In this document: positions 63,944 through 64,000 of the stretch, piece by piece
Layout: every line of letters starts with the position of its first letter
Position numbering within the stretch: the stretch's first letter is position 1
DNA from: Streptococcus azizii
Lineage (GTDB): Bacteria > Bacillota > Bacilli > Lactobacillales > Streptococcaceae
Assembly: GCF_001984715.1 (NCBI RefSeq)
Contig: NZ_MSPR01000001.1
Span: 222,451-286,450, forward strand
Direction of reading: 5' to 3'
DNA: 64,000 nucleotides
The notes under the pieces: generated by a model
Told to the model about the DNA's origin: nothing
Databases searched by the model: none
The model's input: only the letters and a program-made list of their open reading frames with translations
Position numbers and translations under genes: made by a program

Positions 63944-64000
63944 ATGTCAAAAAGAAGTCCAAAGTCGGTAGAAGAAAAACTTGACGTTGTGATGCTTTAT
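63944..64000 (+). CDS. IS3-family transposase OrfA, N-terminus only (runs off the window end)
   Basis: The ATG at 63944 after GGGGAG opens MSKRSPKSVEEKLDVVMLY and continues beyond the window. The first 19 residues look like the HTH start of IS3-family OrfA proteins (the K-R-x-P-K-S/T-xEEKL pattern of the IS861/IS150 type). Too little is present to name the element. Confidence 0.6.
   Translation, partial: MSKRSPKSVEEKLDVVMLY

Overview
This is a low-GC Firmicute chromosome segment that reads as Streptococcus, most like S. suis. The evidence is the streptococcal gene orders argS/argR-mutS-mutL-ruvA-tag-cinA-recA, spx-ireB-ruvX-DUF1292, nrdD-small ORF-GNAT-nrdG, and a glycyl-radical/PTS/talC/gldA cluster next to leuS. 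A ComR-type regulator, a SigX box before cinA, a CcpA-type cre site and many BOX-like intergenic repeats agree with this. The window opens inside an IS110-family element and closes inside an IS3-like element.

Layout. 1-2.9 kb: IS110 transposase (5' part) with its non-coding left end, a secreted V8-type serine protease, and a broken RelB/DinJ antitoxin whose start lies in a repeat. 2.9-5.1 kb: polar amino-acid (probably cystine) ABC importer. 5.9-9.4 kb: unknown membrane protein and leuS. 9.6-19.7 kb: an anaerobic sugar-phosphate cluster, with gldA, an FSA-type aldolase, a glycyl radical enzyme, lactose-family PTS IIC/IIB/IIA, SorC and DeoR regulators, and a divergent activase. 19.8-24.5 kb: pepO and an orphan bacteriocin-type ABC pair. 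24.7-28.7 kb: manganese importer psaBCA under a metalloregulator operator, plus its DtxR-family regulator. 29-35.7 kb: dtd, rel, rsmE, prmA, DUF3013 and rarA. 35.8-37.3 kb: 6S RNA, tRNA-Lys, a prophage scar (DUF771-integrase fusion) and two copies of a type I toxin-antitoxin locus too small for ordinary ORF calling. 37.7-46.2 kb: glf, the anaerobic ribonucleotide reductase group, a polytopic membrane protein and folC. 46.2-47.3 kb: a ComR-type regulator followed by an 18-residue peptide gene with a ComR-box promoter. 48-61 kb: housekeeping, DNA repair and competence genes. 61-64 kb: a small membrane protein, malQ, a repeat array, a MalR-type operator and the IS3-like element.

How it fits together. 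The competence signals are consistent with one another: a comRS-like pheromone pair at 46.2-47.3 kb and a cin-box in front of cinA-recA at 52.2 kb, which is where SigX output would act. The 10-20 kb cluster forms a plausible pathway: PTS import and phosphorylation, radical dehydration, aldol cleavage, then reduction of a C3 ketone, with a cre site and two regulators.

About a tenth of the window is intergenic mosaic repeat, built from exchangeable short palindromic cassettes between BOX-like ends. Three of these regions contain true tandem arrays (57, 103 and 115 bp periods). The repeats abut or enter gene ends at several points. All functional calls come from reading the sequence and recalled family knowledge; no searches were run.
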